Source of the DNA: Zychaea mexicana
Lineage: Eukaryota > Mucoromycota > Mucoromycetes > Mucorales > Lichtheimiaceae
Assembly (NCBI RefSeq): GCF_025766255.1
Contig: NW_026516743.1
Location: forward strand, 148,526-212,525
Direction: 5' to 3'
DNA: 64,000 bases
A program made the position numbers and the translations under genes. The notes below the pieces were generated by a model. That model saw only the letters and a list, made by a program, of their open reading frames with translations, was not told the origin of the DNA and made no database searches. This document shows positions 11,870 to 23,588 of the stretch, one piece after another. The stretch's first letter is position 1; each line of letters begins with the position of its first letter.

Positions 11870-14800
11870 ATGGCTACACCAGCAGTTGATAATACACCTC
11901 GTGTACCGAGTGACATTGCGCGATCGCGCGTCGCCAACTTTTTGTCGGCCGGTAGCAACTTTTATACAATGGGCATCCATCGTGGGCTGTGGGTACACCG
12001 ACACTCAGGTGCACCACATGTTGAGCTGAGCGTATATAGCGTCCCTGATCTCAAGGTAGTATTACTCTTGAAATAAAATCATTAGCGTCCACTTTAGAGT
12101 GGCGCAAAGAGAGTGACGAGGATTTGTCCAACTAACTTTTTGTTTTTTATAAAAAAATCTATTAGCGAGTCCCTTTCAAGGTACATACATATAGAAACAG
12201 TGTTTAATCAAATCAATATGAGTGTAAAAAGCACCCAAAGGGTTAGTCACATGCACCGATATTAAATCGGATGTGTAGGATGCAGTGTCACAAACATTTA
12301 AAAAAGTGGACCAACATGAACGCAATTATGGTCCGAGTTGGGCGACTCACTGGTTCAAAATCGCAACGACAATTCCCAATATTATGAACGGAAAAACTGT
12401 AGTATTTCAATGGGATATGGGTTGTGAAGGAATGGTATGGACGACCGATGGGATCCCTATGCAAGGTTTGACAGGAGGAGGTATGCAAAAAATAAAGCAT
12501 TTTGTTTATTAACAAGTGTGGCGGTCCAATGATAAGATGATTAAAAAAAACTGTATGAAATAAAAATATTGTTAGATGGACAAGAACGACACGAGTACAT
12601 TGTGACAAAGAAAGCCAAGGCGGGTGAACGCCATACATTTTACATTGAAGCAGCATGCAATGGAATGTTTGGTGTCGGAGATAGTGCCATGGTACCCGAT
12701 CCGAATCGTTATTTCTCAATCAAAACAGCCGATCTTGTTGTCCCAGACTACGAAGTGCAGGATTTGTATTATGACCTGGAGTAAGTATCATGTGCTTAAG
12801 CCTTGCATGAATTTTATAGGAAAAAGGCATAGTTGCTGACTAGTCATTGTATAAAATAGCATTATCAAAGGCATTGCCTATGACACGCAGAACGAAAGTC
12901 CACGTGCTCGTGAAGCCGTGTGGGTGATCAACGAAGTGATCAATCAGTTTATTCTCAAAGACCGTGGGTCAATCAAGCGTTGCAAAGCCCTCACATCTGA
13001 ATTTCTATCTGTTCGTAACGGTCAGCCAAAGGGTCAGCATCAAATCACGGCAATTGGCAATTGCCATATAGGTCAGTTGCTATTTCAATAATGTACCCTC
13101 TTTTGTGTTGTGCGTACCTAGTATAACAAGTAGGCGAATGATGATTGATTAGACACGGCTTGGCTCTGGCCTTATGACGAAACAAAACGCAAAATTGCAA
13201 GATCGTGGTCTACACAAGTCGACTTGATGGATCGCTATCCGGGATACATTTTTACAGGTTCGCAGGTAATGGACTACCATGGTGACTTAGGCGTCTTTGG
13301 GCAATTCATGCATTGCAACCTCGTGTGATCACAATCCCTGGATCTCTAATTGGATCGAACTGTCTTTTGCTTTTTTAGACCCAACAATACGAATGGTTGA
13401 GCGAACTTTATCCATCCGTTTTTGAAAAGATCAAAGAAAAGGAAAAAGTCGGCCAATGGGAAATTATAGGAGGAGTAAGTTGGATAATATAGATACTTTT
13501 TCAAGGGCTGTTATCTAATCGTTATATTAAACCTGATTATGTTACTATTATAGAGCTGGGTTGAGCATGGTATGTCTTGAATATATTTGGTAGACATGAA
13601 TCATCACACATCTGCTGTTGCTAAGGAGTTTATTCAGACACAAACATGCCTAGTGGTGAGTCGCTGTGTCGACAAATGGTTCTCGGGTAAGTACCAAGTC
13701 ACGTTCTCAATACTATGTGTTAAAAAACGAGCGCTATGACATATCCTTGACAATTACTATATCTAAATTAGACAACGTTATTTTGAGAAACATTTTGGAA
13801 AACGCGCCAAAATTTTCTGGCTTCCAGATTCATTCGGTAGGATTGAAAATTTAAAGAGACCACTCAATGATGCTCTTGTCTTACTGATACTTTCTTGTTT
13901 ATTGTATCGCCACAGGCTATTCCTCGCAGGTACCTACATAATACTGGAATTAATACTATTTATACTGTCAGAAAAATATGCTTATATATCGTTACACTTG
14001 GAATACGGACAATAGCTTCCTCAAGTCCTCAAGCTCTCCGGTTGTGATTACTTTTTTACCCAAAAGCTATCATGGAATAACATCAACAAGTTTCCACTCA
14101 CCACATTTTGGTGGACTGGTATTGATGGAACAAACATCTTATCTCATTTGACACCAGCAGACACGTATGTAGTTATTAATTTGGTTCGAGACGTTATGTC
14201 AGTTAAAAGTTCATTCATTCATATGAATTTTTATTAGGTATGGCGCTTCTGTTACTGTTGCTGAGCTGACAAAATGGTAAACAAAGCAGCACATAGCTTG
14301 AAGAAAATTGAAATCGTATTTAAGGAAAAAGAGAAAGGAGAGAGATTCCGTATAACGCATTGTGGTTTTTTTCTATCTAGCACGAAAAATAACCATGACC
14401 TTGAATACTCGAATGAAAGCTTGCTCTGTTATGGGTAAGTATAGCATTGGTGTTTTTGTATTCCTCTTGAATACTGCAAAGATAACTGAGAGCTCGACTT
14501 TATCAAATGCTAGACATGGCGATGGTGGTGGTGGACCTACTCCAGAAATGCTTGAGCGATTGTCTCGCTTGAAGGATGTGGTGAGTGATTTAAAATAAAA
14601 GTATGCATGAGCAAATAAGGGAGCTACACCCACCCTAACATTGCTTTATGAAATCTAGGATGGGCTTCCGATGGTTAAATCCGGCAAGGTGCTCGACTTT
14701 TTCCAAGGGATTGAAAAGCATTCTCGTGGTCTGCAATCATACAATGGAGAACTGGTAATGATACACAGTAAAAATTTTGCATAAGAGGCTTTTCACAGCA

Positions 14801-17481
14801 AGGGCTGACTGATAGCATTTTTTCATTTCTGTCACTATAAAAAGTATCTCGAATTCCATCGTGGAACGTACACCACTCAAGCACTTGTGAAACGTGGTAA
14901 CCGTATATCTGAATTTTTGATTCGAGACGTCGAGATCTTGAGTACCATGGCAACAATATTAGCAAAATCTAGCAATAAGAAGGCGGAGGACAGTTATGCG
15001 TAAGTGATCCTCATGATATAGCACTTTGAAAAGCTGTACTAATGACAGATCCGGTTGTAAAATAACGATAGCTATCCGATCAACGATTTGGAGTGGATGT
15101 GGAAACTTTTATGTTTGAATCAATTCCACGACTGTTTGCCAGGATCGGCCATTGGTCTTGCCTTTAAGGACGTTCACAAGGTACTAAAATATATAAGAAG
15201 ACAAACAACTACTACGACAGTTATTTAGTGGGTGAATATGATTCTTTTATTTTTTTAAAAAAAACAATCTATATGTATACAGCATCATCGCGAAATCATA
15301 TCCGCATCACTGTCGTTGCGCCACAAAGCCCAGTCTGCTATTATTGATCTTCGAGCTCTTTCTGATGACGATAAAATACAAGAAGGTAAATCATTCAAAA
15401 GACGTTTTTTCTTTTTGATATTTATTAGTCATGACACGTAGGTTTGGTTGCGTTCAACACGGTACCTTGGGAAAGAACTGAGGTAATCGAAGTACCTCGT
15501 GGTAAGACAAGTTGGACCGGACAACAATGGAGTCGTGATGATCATGAATACGTGCTAGGTATTTGCTCTTCGCTATATCTCCTTTACAAAAAAAAAACCA
15601 TCAAAACTTACCTTTTGGTAGTGCGAAGCGTTCCAGGCCTTGGTGCAGCGGGATATGTGGCACACACACCAGACATTCCTACCATCGATGCGGAAATTGG
15701 TGCAAAAGGTAGCTATTTCGTGTCGTTTGAAATATGGAAAAGAGAAACTCACCACTCTTGGTTATTTTAATAAGCTTACAAGGACGATGATGGTGGTTAT
15801 TTTATCCTGGAAAACCAAAATTTGAAGGCAACCTTTAATCATGATGGACAGCTTGTACACTTGGTGGATAAGAAGGAGCCAGAAAGGTAATGTGATTTGT
15901 TCGATTAATTGATGAGGATCATGTATAAAAAATAGCTAAATGCCGTCAATATATGATAGACAACTTATTCCCAATGGAGCCAGGGGAAATGTTCTCAAGC
16001 TTTACGAGGATGTGGTAAGTTACATTTACGGGGCTATATACAAAGATGAAGGTATCCAATATTAACCAACTTTGCTTATAATGCTCACCAATAGCCCATT
16101 TACTGGGATGCATGGGATGGTATGTATTCACGATAACCAGCGAGTCCCGCATAACGAGAAACACTGGACTAATAGCCACCGTTATATTTGCTTCTTATTA
16201 TTTTTTCACAGTTGAGATTTACCACTTGCAAAAGTGGAAACCTATCGAAGGTGAAGCCAGTATCAAGGTACGGTTCATACAGCAGTCGATTGTATCAAAC
16301 GGAACTTCTAACACATGTTTGGGGCACATAGATTGTTTCCGAGGGTCCATTGAAAGCCGAGCTTCACTTCCGTCAAACAATATCTGACAAGTCGTGGATC
16401 GAGCAAACGATTAGCCTGACCTGTTTGTCTGAGCGCCTAGAGTTCAGCAATTTTGTTGACTGGCACGAAGCACATCAATTTCTGGTAATCATTCTTACAA
16501 AAAAAGAAAGAAGAATCAATGCCTATTCACTCATGATGAACTGCTATTAGAAAGTGGAATTTGTTTGGGACCTAGTGAGCGATTATGTAAGTGTTAATTT
16601 CTTGCATATAGAGATTTTATGGAGAATGGAGAGTTTTATATTGATTTCATCATTTGCTATTATTCGTAGGCCACCTATGAGATTCAATACGGCGTTTTGC
16701 GACGACCCACTCATTACAACACAACCGTGGATTCAGCAAAGTTCGAAGTGTGTGGACACAAGTTTGCCGATTTATCTGAAGCCAACTATGGTGTCGCATT
16801 GATGAACAATTGCAAATACGGATACGCGACCCATGGAAACACACAGCGACTTTCGCTCTTGCGTTCACCAAAAGGGCCAGATGAAAACGCCGATATGGGT
16901 GAGCACAAGTTCAAGTACGCAATCTATCCGCACCAAGGACACTTTAACGCTTCCAATGTCGTTCGCGAGGCTATTGATTTTAACGTCCCTCTGTCGCTTC
17001 GGTAATATTTATGCTACATGATGCCGTACCTTTCGACAAAAATTGCTGCTGCAAATTCTAAAATTCTGGCTTTTCTTCGTTCGTAGTTATGCGGAAGATC
17101 AGAGAGTTAGATCTGGCACAGTCTTGCGGCCTTTGTTCCAAGTGGATCCTCCCACTCAAATCATTCTCGATACCATTAAACCCGCAGAAGACGATCAGGG
17201 CAAAGGCAAAGTGCTGGTGCTACGCTTGTATGAAGCATATGGTGGAAAGGCCACTGCACTACTTAAGAGGTAACGTAATCACTGGAAAAAGTGTGCTCAG
17301 AAGAAAACATGATACTAATTGAGCTGGAAATAGCCGTTTGAGTATCAAACGTATCCTTGTGACAAACGTGCTCGAAGATGATTCGGACCAGGAACTACCC
17401 CGCGCTGATGAAGCTGGTTCGTTTAAGCTCGCTTTGCGTCCTTTCCAAATTTTAACCTTGAAGGTGCAATTGTCGGCGTAA
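11870..17481 (+). CDS. AMS1: Alpha-mannosidase, GH38 (vacuolar Ams1 type)
   Basis: Many-exon gene of roughly 1,050 residues, starting [15 protein letters not shown] and ending LKVQLSA at 17481. Ams1 hydrolyses terminal alpha-mannose from free oligosaccharides in the vacuole and reaches it by the Cvt/autophagy route; no signal peptide is seen, which fits. Hallmarks in order: [15 protein letters not shown], the GH38 zinc-site motif [30 protein letters not shown], the nucleophile segment [12 protein letters not shown] (Asp present), [13 protein letters not shown], and [13 protein letters not shown]-terminal beta domains follow ([35 protein letters not shown]). Solved exons: 11870-12055, 12166-12180, 12279-12480, 12576-12780, 12860-13071, 13153-13265, 13379-13494, 13554-13569, about 13637-13685, and 13916-13929. 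Reading phase holds at every junction checked. Exons of 15, 16 and 14 nt are unusually small. No disabling change was found. Confidence 0.93.
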
Positions 17482-17585
17482 AGTCTAGTATGGATTATGT
17501 GACGATCCAAAAATAGCCGCATCATCTTATTTCAACTGAAGAGCTAGGATACTTTACTATTATGAAGTAAAAGTTGCATTGCTCA

Positions 17586-17772
17586 TCATGCTGTGTCTTT
17601 CTGATGTAATATATGGTGGTGTATATGTCAGTTTTTTGCTTACGTAAATGTTAGTTTTTTGGTGCTCAAGAGACTCATTAGTAACGGGAGCTTGGGGTTT
17701 ATGAAGCGCCCTTTGCATCCAATAACAGACTGCAGCAACATTGATGACAAAGAGCTTCTTTTCGAAAGCCAT
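17586..17772 (-). CDS. Possible 47-residue membrane microprotein
   Basis: Exon 17644-17772 reads MAFEKKLFVINVAAVCYWMQ and ends in TNIY at a good donor (GTAAGC). A 43-nt intron and a CAG acceptor lead to a 15-nt exon encoding KDTA and a stop at 17586. The N-terminal half could form one membrane helix. It lies in the 390-bp gap between the alpha-mannosidase and the WLM gene, on the opposite strand to both. The intron is shorter than most in this window. It could equally be chance, and no family is recognised. Confidence 0.22.
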
Positions 17773-17872
17773 GGAAAACCCGCACGAATTTATACATTTA
17801 AGGGATGATAACGTAATCCATTTTAATCTCTTTTTTTTTCATACTACTTAGTTCCCATTATATTGTATTACC

Positions 17873-18899
17873 ATGTCTACTACCGAAGAACCAGTCGTCA
17901 ATTTCAAAGTACAGTTCAAGACGCAATCGCTCGATATCCAACAGTGGAGCCCTGATATCACCGTCCGAGAACTCAAATCACACCTTCAAAACGTAACTGG
18001 CATACCGATCGATCATCAAAAACTAGTGCATAACGGCAAAATCTTGAGAAATGACGACGATACGATTGCACAATTCAACGAGGTCAAATTAATGTTGATT
18101 GGTACTCCCACCGAGCAAGTTAAAGAAATTGCCAAGCTCGATGACCGCTTAAATCGTCGACAAGTGATCAAGCCGAGTCGACCAGTGAAACGATCTGTCC
18201 AAAGCACGACGTCGAGTCAGTATACCTTTCATCGCATCACAGTCATTGACGAATTCCCACAGCCAGAGCAGGCACGGAAGTTGCTCGAGCGATTGAGAGA
18301 TGACCGAGGGGTGAGTAGACAAAATTGAAGAGAGAGAGACAAAGGAGACGGATAAACTAATACTACAGCCTCGTATCAAGATTAGAGCTATTATGCAGCA
18401 ACGCAAATGGTCAGTTGGAGAACTGACTGAATTAACGCCGTTCGAGGCAACGATTCTCGGATACAACAGAAATGCAGGTCAATTAATAGCCATCCGTCTT
18501 CGCACCGACGATTTATCAGGTTTTCGGCATTATGACAGTATACGAAAAGTCTTACTGCATGAACTCACGCATAATGTATGGAGCGACCACGACGACAATT
18601 TTCGTGCCCTGAACCGCCAGCTCAATAAGGATGTCATAGCACTCGACTGGACAGCACATGGCGCACAAGCATTATCCTCCGGATCCAAATTCCATCAACC
18701 TGTTGATGAGGATTATGATGATGAGATAACGGGGGTATCATGGGAAGGTGGAAGCTATCGACTCGGTGGTGGAGGTGGCAAGAGCGTACAGAATAGTGAT
18801 GTTGCATTACAAAGGGAGCTACGAGCTAGAGCTGCTGCAACACGTTTGACGAAACAAGAAGAGCAAGAGCTTGACGAAGGATGTGGTAGCAGTAAATAG
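17873..18899 (+). CDS. Ubiquitin-like plus WLM-domain metalloprotease
   Basis: Two exons (17873-18310 and 18369-18899) give 322 residues. The N-terminus is a ubiquitin-like fold (about residues 8-82: ITVRELKSHLQNVTGIPI, then QKLVHNGKIL). A WLM domain (Wss1-like metallopeptidase) follows, about residues 120-235, with the zinc site HELTHNVWSDHD: two His and the catalytic Glu in HExxH, plus the third His. This order matches fission yeast SPCC1442.07c, annotated as a ubiquitin and WLM domain-containing metalloprotease. Relatives Wss1 and SPRTN degrade proteins crosslinked to DNA. The tail is Gly-rich, then charged (LTKQEEQELDE). The intron falls at a codon boundary after the linker. All zinc ligands are present, so the enzyme should be active; its substrate is inferred from relatives. 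Confidence 0.9.
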
Positions 18900-19329
18900 T
18901 CTCAATTCATTGATCTTCTTCACTATCTCCTCCACGACTATATTTACCCTTGACTCGATCCGTTGACCCGTTGTGACCCGTTTATACATATAATATGTAT
19001 GAGGTACTTGTATTCAAGTAGTCAATATTCTTGTTGGGAAGCATCATTATATTATAGGATGTAGTTGTCAATATGTCTGCTATAGAACTATAACATATAA
19101 CGTACTTATATTCTTTTTATTGTGGGATTATCTTTATATTCAAGAGTAAAGGATAAGTAAGCTATAGCAATATATGTAAAAGGAGTAAAGAAGCAGCAAT
19201 AGTACAATGAGAACGGACAATAGAGGGTGGCAATAAGAGACGAGGTTTGACAAAAGACTGAAAAGGAATTGAGAAAAGAAAAACGAAGGAAGAAGGAATA
19301 AGCGATAAGAAAAGGAAAAAGGAAAAGGA
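18900..19329. other. 3' region of the WLM gene and left flank of the duplication
   Basis: AT-rich, no gene seen. A purine-rich tract (about 19250-19330) ends exactly where the duplicated unit begins. Confidence 0.5.
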
Positions 19330-20652
19330 TTAGGGGCATATGGGGAAGTCGATTTTCAACCACACTTAAACCATTCTGCTTTCTTTAATACATGTGAGCC
19401 CAAGCCGACTCTTCTTTGATGGCACAAAACCCTTTGCCTTTAAGAATAATCACACAAAACGTAGATGTTGCTAGCACTGCTGACAATTGGTTTGTCAAAG
19501 TTGACAGACTCTGATAGACTCGCTGAGATTATATGTGAGTCCGCTAGCAAAAGCTGGTCCGCTTGCAAAAGTTGGACTCGCCCAAAAAAAAATAATTGGG
19601 GAAAATTTAGCGAGTAAGCTGGACTTGCTTCAGATGCTATATTATTGTCATTTTCTTTTTTTTGTGTAAAAAGTGGGGAACGAATGGGAAAAGAAACTGA
19701 TCATTCTTAAAAGAACTTTCAGCTCCCCACTCCTACTTCGAAAAGTAGAAGCACGATGTCAACCCGGCGATAGCTCGAAGGCCCCCGACACAGCTGGAAT
19801 ACCACTGCTGGCTTTATTCACCGCATCCAATTCGTTGAGAAACTTTTTTTTCGCAGCGAATGGCACAATTTATGGGCAACGTCCGCTATTGAAGCGACTT
19901 GTGGGTCAATTTTCAAATTTCGCTTGCATCGCTTTAACCCCAATAGAGGCCCTTCCTGTCATGACTATTCGTTGACCTCTACTCAATCCCTCAACAACTT
20001 TATCGTCAATCATCACCCAACTTATCAACCTTCATAAATATAAATGTAATCACTCGACTTGTTCCTTGTTCCTTTCTCATCATCTGGTCTCCTTGACCTT
20101 CCGATATTCTTCTTGCCTTGACCTAGATTCATCTCTCCTCTGTCTTTGGCTTGTCTTGTTTTGTCGTCGCTTCCGGCTCACTTTATGACGCATGCCCGTA
20201 ACACTAATTCAAGTGCCCGTGTATGATCCAGCCTTCGGATAAAGCTCTTCCAAGTGCATGTCAACTGCAAGATTGTGTGAGAAACAATGAGTCTGTTTGT
20301 AAGGGATTCTCTCACTCTGTAACCTTTAACTACCAAGAATAACTTTACCACAATACAAGCCTTTTTTTATTAGTATATGTACAATATCAAAACTGACAAT
20401 TACGTTAAACACACAATCTGAAACCTGGTTGAAAAACTAGGGCACATCGGTGTGCTTCTATGGGTAAATCTATCATAAGCGTTGGCTATCCAATTTGTCA
20501 CTGGGGATTCTGCGAGATCATTGTTCTTCATAGGCAAGAAGTTTTTACCAGACAGCAGTGAGAGGTCGAACCTACGACCGTTTGAGCATGCTCAGAAAGG
20601 CTTCCCGAAATGGTGTGGAAATTCTTTCACAGTTTTGCGCTAGCCTTGTTAG
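19330..20652. repeat. Element R, copy 1 (1.3 kb, unknown nature)
   Basis: This segment sits at the start of every unit and alone forms copy 3, so its right edge is defined by where copy 3 ends. It contains a 100-codon open frame (MGNEWEKKLIILKRTF, later ANGTIYGQRPLLKRLV) of no recognised family, probably non-coding. An AT-rich TATA-like stretch (about 20033-20045) is followed by about 150 bp of pyrimidine-rich DNA, as in fungal promoters. It has no TG..CA termini or reverse transcriptase, so an LTR is not supported. Confidence 0.7.
20564..20593. repeat. Hairpin plus perfect 10-bp palindrome in R
   Basis: GGTCG-AACCTA-CGACC is a 5-bp stem with a 6-base loop. Four bases later comes the palindrome GAGCATGCTC. 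Same in the other copies (about 29632-29661 and 38700-38730). In copy 3 it lies just left of the 21-bp deletion and the break in similarity. Confidence 0.7.
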
Positions 20653-21156
20653 GGTCGTCCATCGTCTCTTCATTTGGTGTATCTTTATCTATTATGTATG
20701 TGAAGAAAAGGTTAATCCGGCCCGGTAAATGTATTTGACAGCAGGCAATGTACAATGTGAATTATGTGATTCAACATCAGAATCAAGTAGTGTAGAATAT
20801 GTCGATACGGCCAGGTATATGTATCGGACAATAGGCTACATAAAGTACATGACCGTTAGAGTGACAATTTTCTTGAGTGTTGGTTAATCCGTGTAACATC
20901 AAGATCTGTTTGGATAAAGAATCTGTACATGGCAGTTTGACCTAGCTTTCGTTAACTTTCACAATCCCTGGTTTCCATGAATTTGAAGAATGAAATTTTA
21001 GGGGAACCACTGTATAAATGTATGGGACAACAAACGATTCAACAGTAAAAATGCATAAAAGGTTATGCTGCTGCTGCATGGAAAATTTTATTATAATATG
21101 TTATACAGTATCACCGACGATTACATTGCTCAGAGAAACATTCGCATAATAATACT
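20653..21156. other. Intergenic with a 29-bp imperfect direct repeat
   Basis: No gene seen. 20718-20746 and 20808-20836 share the pattern CGGCC[CA]GGTA[AT]ATGTAT..GACA..AGGC, 90 bp apart. The same pair is at 29784-29812 and 29874-29902 in copy 2. It could be a decayed transposon end or a protein-binding site. Confidence 0.55.
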
Positions 21157-22283
21157 TCACTTTTTCTCAAAAGCTTCACTCAGTTGATTGGTAATCATGG
21201 CCATGGTTTGTTCATACGCCGGTGTATCAACAGGAACAGTAGCATATCCATGAACTGTTTTTAAGCACATACAAGAAGGAACCATGAGTAATCACAATCC
21301 ACCACTGTAGTAGTAAGGTAACAAAGAGAAGAAGCATGCTTCAACATAGAGTATAATACGTACTTGCGCCAATGACCCGAACAGTGGCATTAGGTACTCC
21401 AGCATTGGTCAATCGACGAGCATAGTCTTCACCTTCATCACGCAAAATGTCTGCTTCTGCGGTGAAAATTAGAGCTGGTGGGAGTCCTTGAAGCTCCTCG
21501 GTGGTCGCCAACATTGGGAATCCGATCTTTGTCTTCTCACAGTCATTCCAATACGCCTTATCAAAGAATATAGCGTCTTCGTTTTTCAAATAGTAGTCGC
21601 CGCCGCCAAAAAGCTTTGCAGATTCGTACTTGTCGCGCGAAGCTGCTGTCGCGGGATAAAGTAATATCTGAGCTTTGATAGCGCTTGGTAGACCACGTTC
21701 TTTGGCCATCACTAAGAACGGTAAAAGTGTCCTTCTTTAGCTTTGCATTTTGTCACTTTTGTCTTTTCAATCTTTCGTATCCTTAATATACATAGTAATG
21801 CATACATGGAATGACTGCAGATAGATTGCCTCCTGCTGAGTCGTCGCAGACAGCAAGACGGCTTACGTCAACATTTATGGAGTCGCCATTTTCAACAACC
21901 CAAGAGAGCGCTGCAAATGCGTTTTCATGAGCTGCGGGATACTTGGACTCTGGAGCGAGTGGGTAGTCAACGAATACAACCGCTACATTGTTCCTCACAC
22001 AAATCTGGTTGTAGGAGCCAGCCATTAGTATTCCTCTTGTGATATCCAATAGAAGCGGTGTGTAATCATACATGTGAATTTTCCATTTCTTTAAAGTACG
22101 AACTTACATCTTTAACTAGTTTGCCATGAGTATATTTGCTACCGAAAACCCAACCGCCGCCGTGACTTTTGAATTGATGTCAAAAAGAAACAGGTTTAGT
22201 ATTGTTAAACCTCCCTAAGAAGAGGATATTGAAGGTCAATAAGAATGTATGAACTCACTAGAATACGACAGCAGGGAGAATAA
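21157..22283 (-). pseudogene. HSL-family alpha/beta hydrolase, 5'-truncated (copy 1)
   Basis: Exons: about 22259-22283 (ILPAVVFY), 22108-22165 (HGGGWVFGSKYTHGKLVKD), 21806-22004 (ICVRNNVAVVFVDYPLAPE, then SRLAVCDDSAGGNLSAVIP), 21364-21711 (MAKERGLPSAIKAQILLYP, then ALIFTAEADILRDEG) and 21157-21254 (HGYATVPVDTPAYEQ, ending FEKK). The oxyanion HGGGW, nucleophile Ser (DSAGG), acid Asp (ADILRDEG) and His (HGYA) of the GDXG/HSL lipase-esterase family are all present. The Gly before DSAGG is Asp here (CDDSAGG), a non-canonical nucleophile elbow. The gene has no start: upstream of the ILPAVV exon the sequence turns, within about 45 bp, into an oppositely oriented epoxide hydrolase fragment, so roughly the first 70 residues are missing. 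If expressed from a distant exon it could still be functional. Ester substrate unknown. Confidence 0.72.
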
Positions 22284-22329
22284 CTACATACCGTCATCCT
22301 ATCTAATTTGCACGCTAAGATTTCAAAAG

Positions 22330-23328
22330 TGCTGTCGGGTCTGACTGGGGATCTAACATTGGCAACTGGATGGCTAGAAACTGCTCGGACCGCTGCAAGG
22401 AATTCCATAGCGTTATGCCGCTTTGTTTACCACCCTCACCAACAAACACGCTATCGCTTTTATGGACGCACCCGCTTCACGTAATTAAGTATTATGCAAG
22501 CATAATATTGGGCATCGAAGCCGTATATGGCAATGGGTTTGAAGCCGAAGAACTGGCATTTGCCGGTGTGCAAAGCGATCCTGAATCAGGTTACCGTGCT
22601 ATCCACGGCACCCGTCCTTATTCATTAGCGTATGGCCTAGTGATAGCCCTGTAGGTCTCTTGGGTATGTTAAAATCTGTATTATACTACCGCTGTTGGTT
22701 AATGTTGTAAAACTGCATATTCTAACTTGTCACCCCTAACTCATTTTGCTAACATAGCATGGATGCTTGAAAAGTTCATAATTGGACTGATCATGGCGGT
22801 ATACATGACATCGAGTCGTTACCAGATACCATTTCTGTTGATGAATTCTTGACGATGGTGACCATTTATTGGCTACAAATTCCATGTCTTCATCCATACG
22901 TGTATACTATGAGGCCTTCCACGAGGATGAGACCATGTCAACATGCATGGGTCGCGTCAATATCCCTACTGCGATCATCCAATTTCCTGCTGAGCTTGCA
23001 AAGGTACATATAGCTATTAGTATTAAATCATTCCCAAATGCACCACGATCTTTGTGCTAATGGGTCAATTCTTTTCATGTGCTAAAACACAGTTTCCCAG
23101 AGACTGGCGGAAACGAGTGTAAACTTACAACAGTATAATGAACCGGATGTGGTAACAACTTGTGCTTTTTCTTATACTTCATTCATTATACATATACGGA
23201 ATCCTAACGACTGGATCGTGTGTTTTTTGTAGGGAGGCCACTTTCCGGCCTTGGAGACAGATCAATTACTATTGGATGATCTTCAGCGCTTTGGGAAACT
23301 GTTAAGAACCAAAAAGTGGATCAACTGA
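22330..23328 (+). pseudogene. Epoxide hydrolase fragment, 5'-truncated and frameshifted (copy 1)
   Basis: Homologous to the C-terminal two thirds of the minus-strand epoxide hydrolase at 26561-27930. The first exon begins at the same splice acceptor position, reading SGSDWGSNIGNWMA (nucleophile Asp retained), then IKYYASIILGIEAVYGNG. Next come WMLEK with HNWTDHGGIHDIESLPDT, then GHFPALETDQLLLDDLQRF carrying the catalytic His, and a stop at 23328. The EHN domain and oxyanion half are absent. Copy 1 is disrupted by several one-base losses relative to copy 2: a G in the run before SDWG, a T in GLVDSPVG, a T in EKFHNW, a T in YWLTNS and a G in RDWAE. An extra A near 22497 is another break. It looks non-functional. 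Confidence 0.8.
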
Positions 23329-23588
23329 TATGCATGGTGAACTATCATAATACTCGCTTGTATACCTGCTCAATGGGCACGCATCGACCAAATTATATCA
23401 TATCATTGTACGCAATGAGCTTAACTATTGCCAATATATCTTCAAAAAATGTGATTTGTTATTTCGCTCAATTATAATGATACGGAGTGTAGGAACGAAG
23501 GGATTGAATAGAGTCCTTATCCAAACTCACATTGTTATTTCTATTACCCACTACCACCGAACCGGTTATTCATATCATAATACAACCT

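Noticed and set aside
19673..19975. 100-codon ORF in element R, repeated three times, as a gene
   Set aside because: Composition and lack of any motif suggest chance; its repetition follows from the duplication, not from coding constraint.
20555..20600. tRNA or tRNA-derived SINE in R (minus-strand GGTTCGACCTC resembles a B box)
   Set aside because: The T-stem does not pair and no matching A box, acceptor stem or anticodon arm could be drawn.
19330..20652. Element R as a long terminal repeat
   Set aside because: No TG..CA ends, primer-binding site, polypurine tract or reverse transcriptase between copies; the intervening DNA is ordinary spliced genes.
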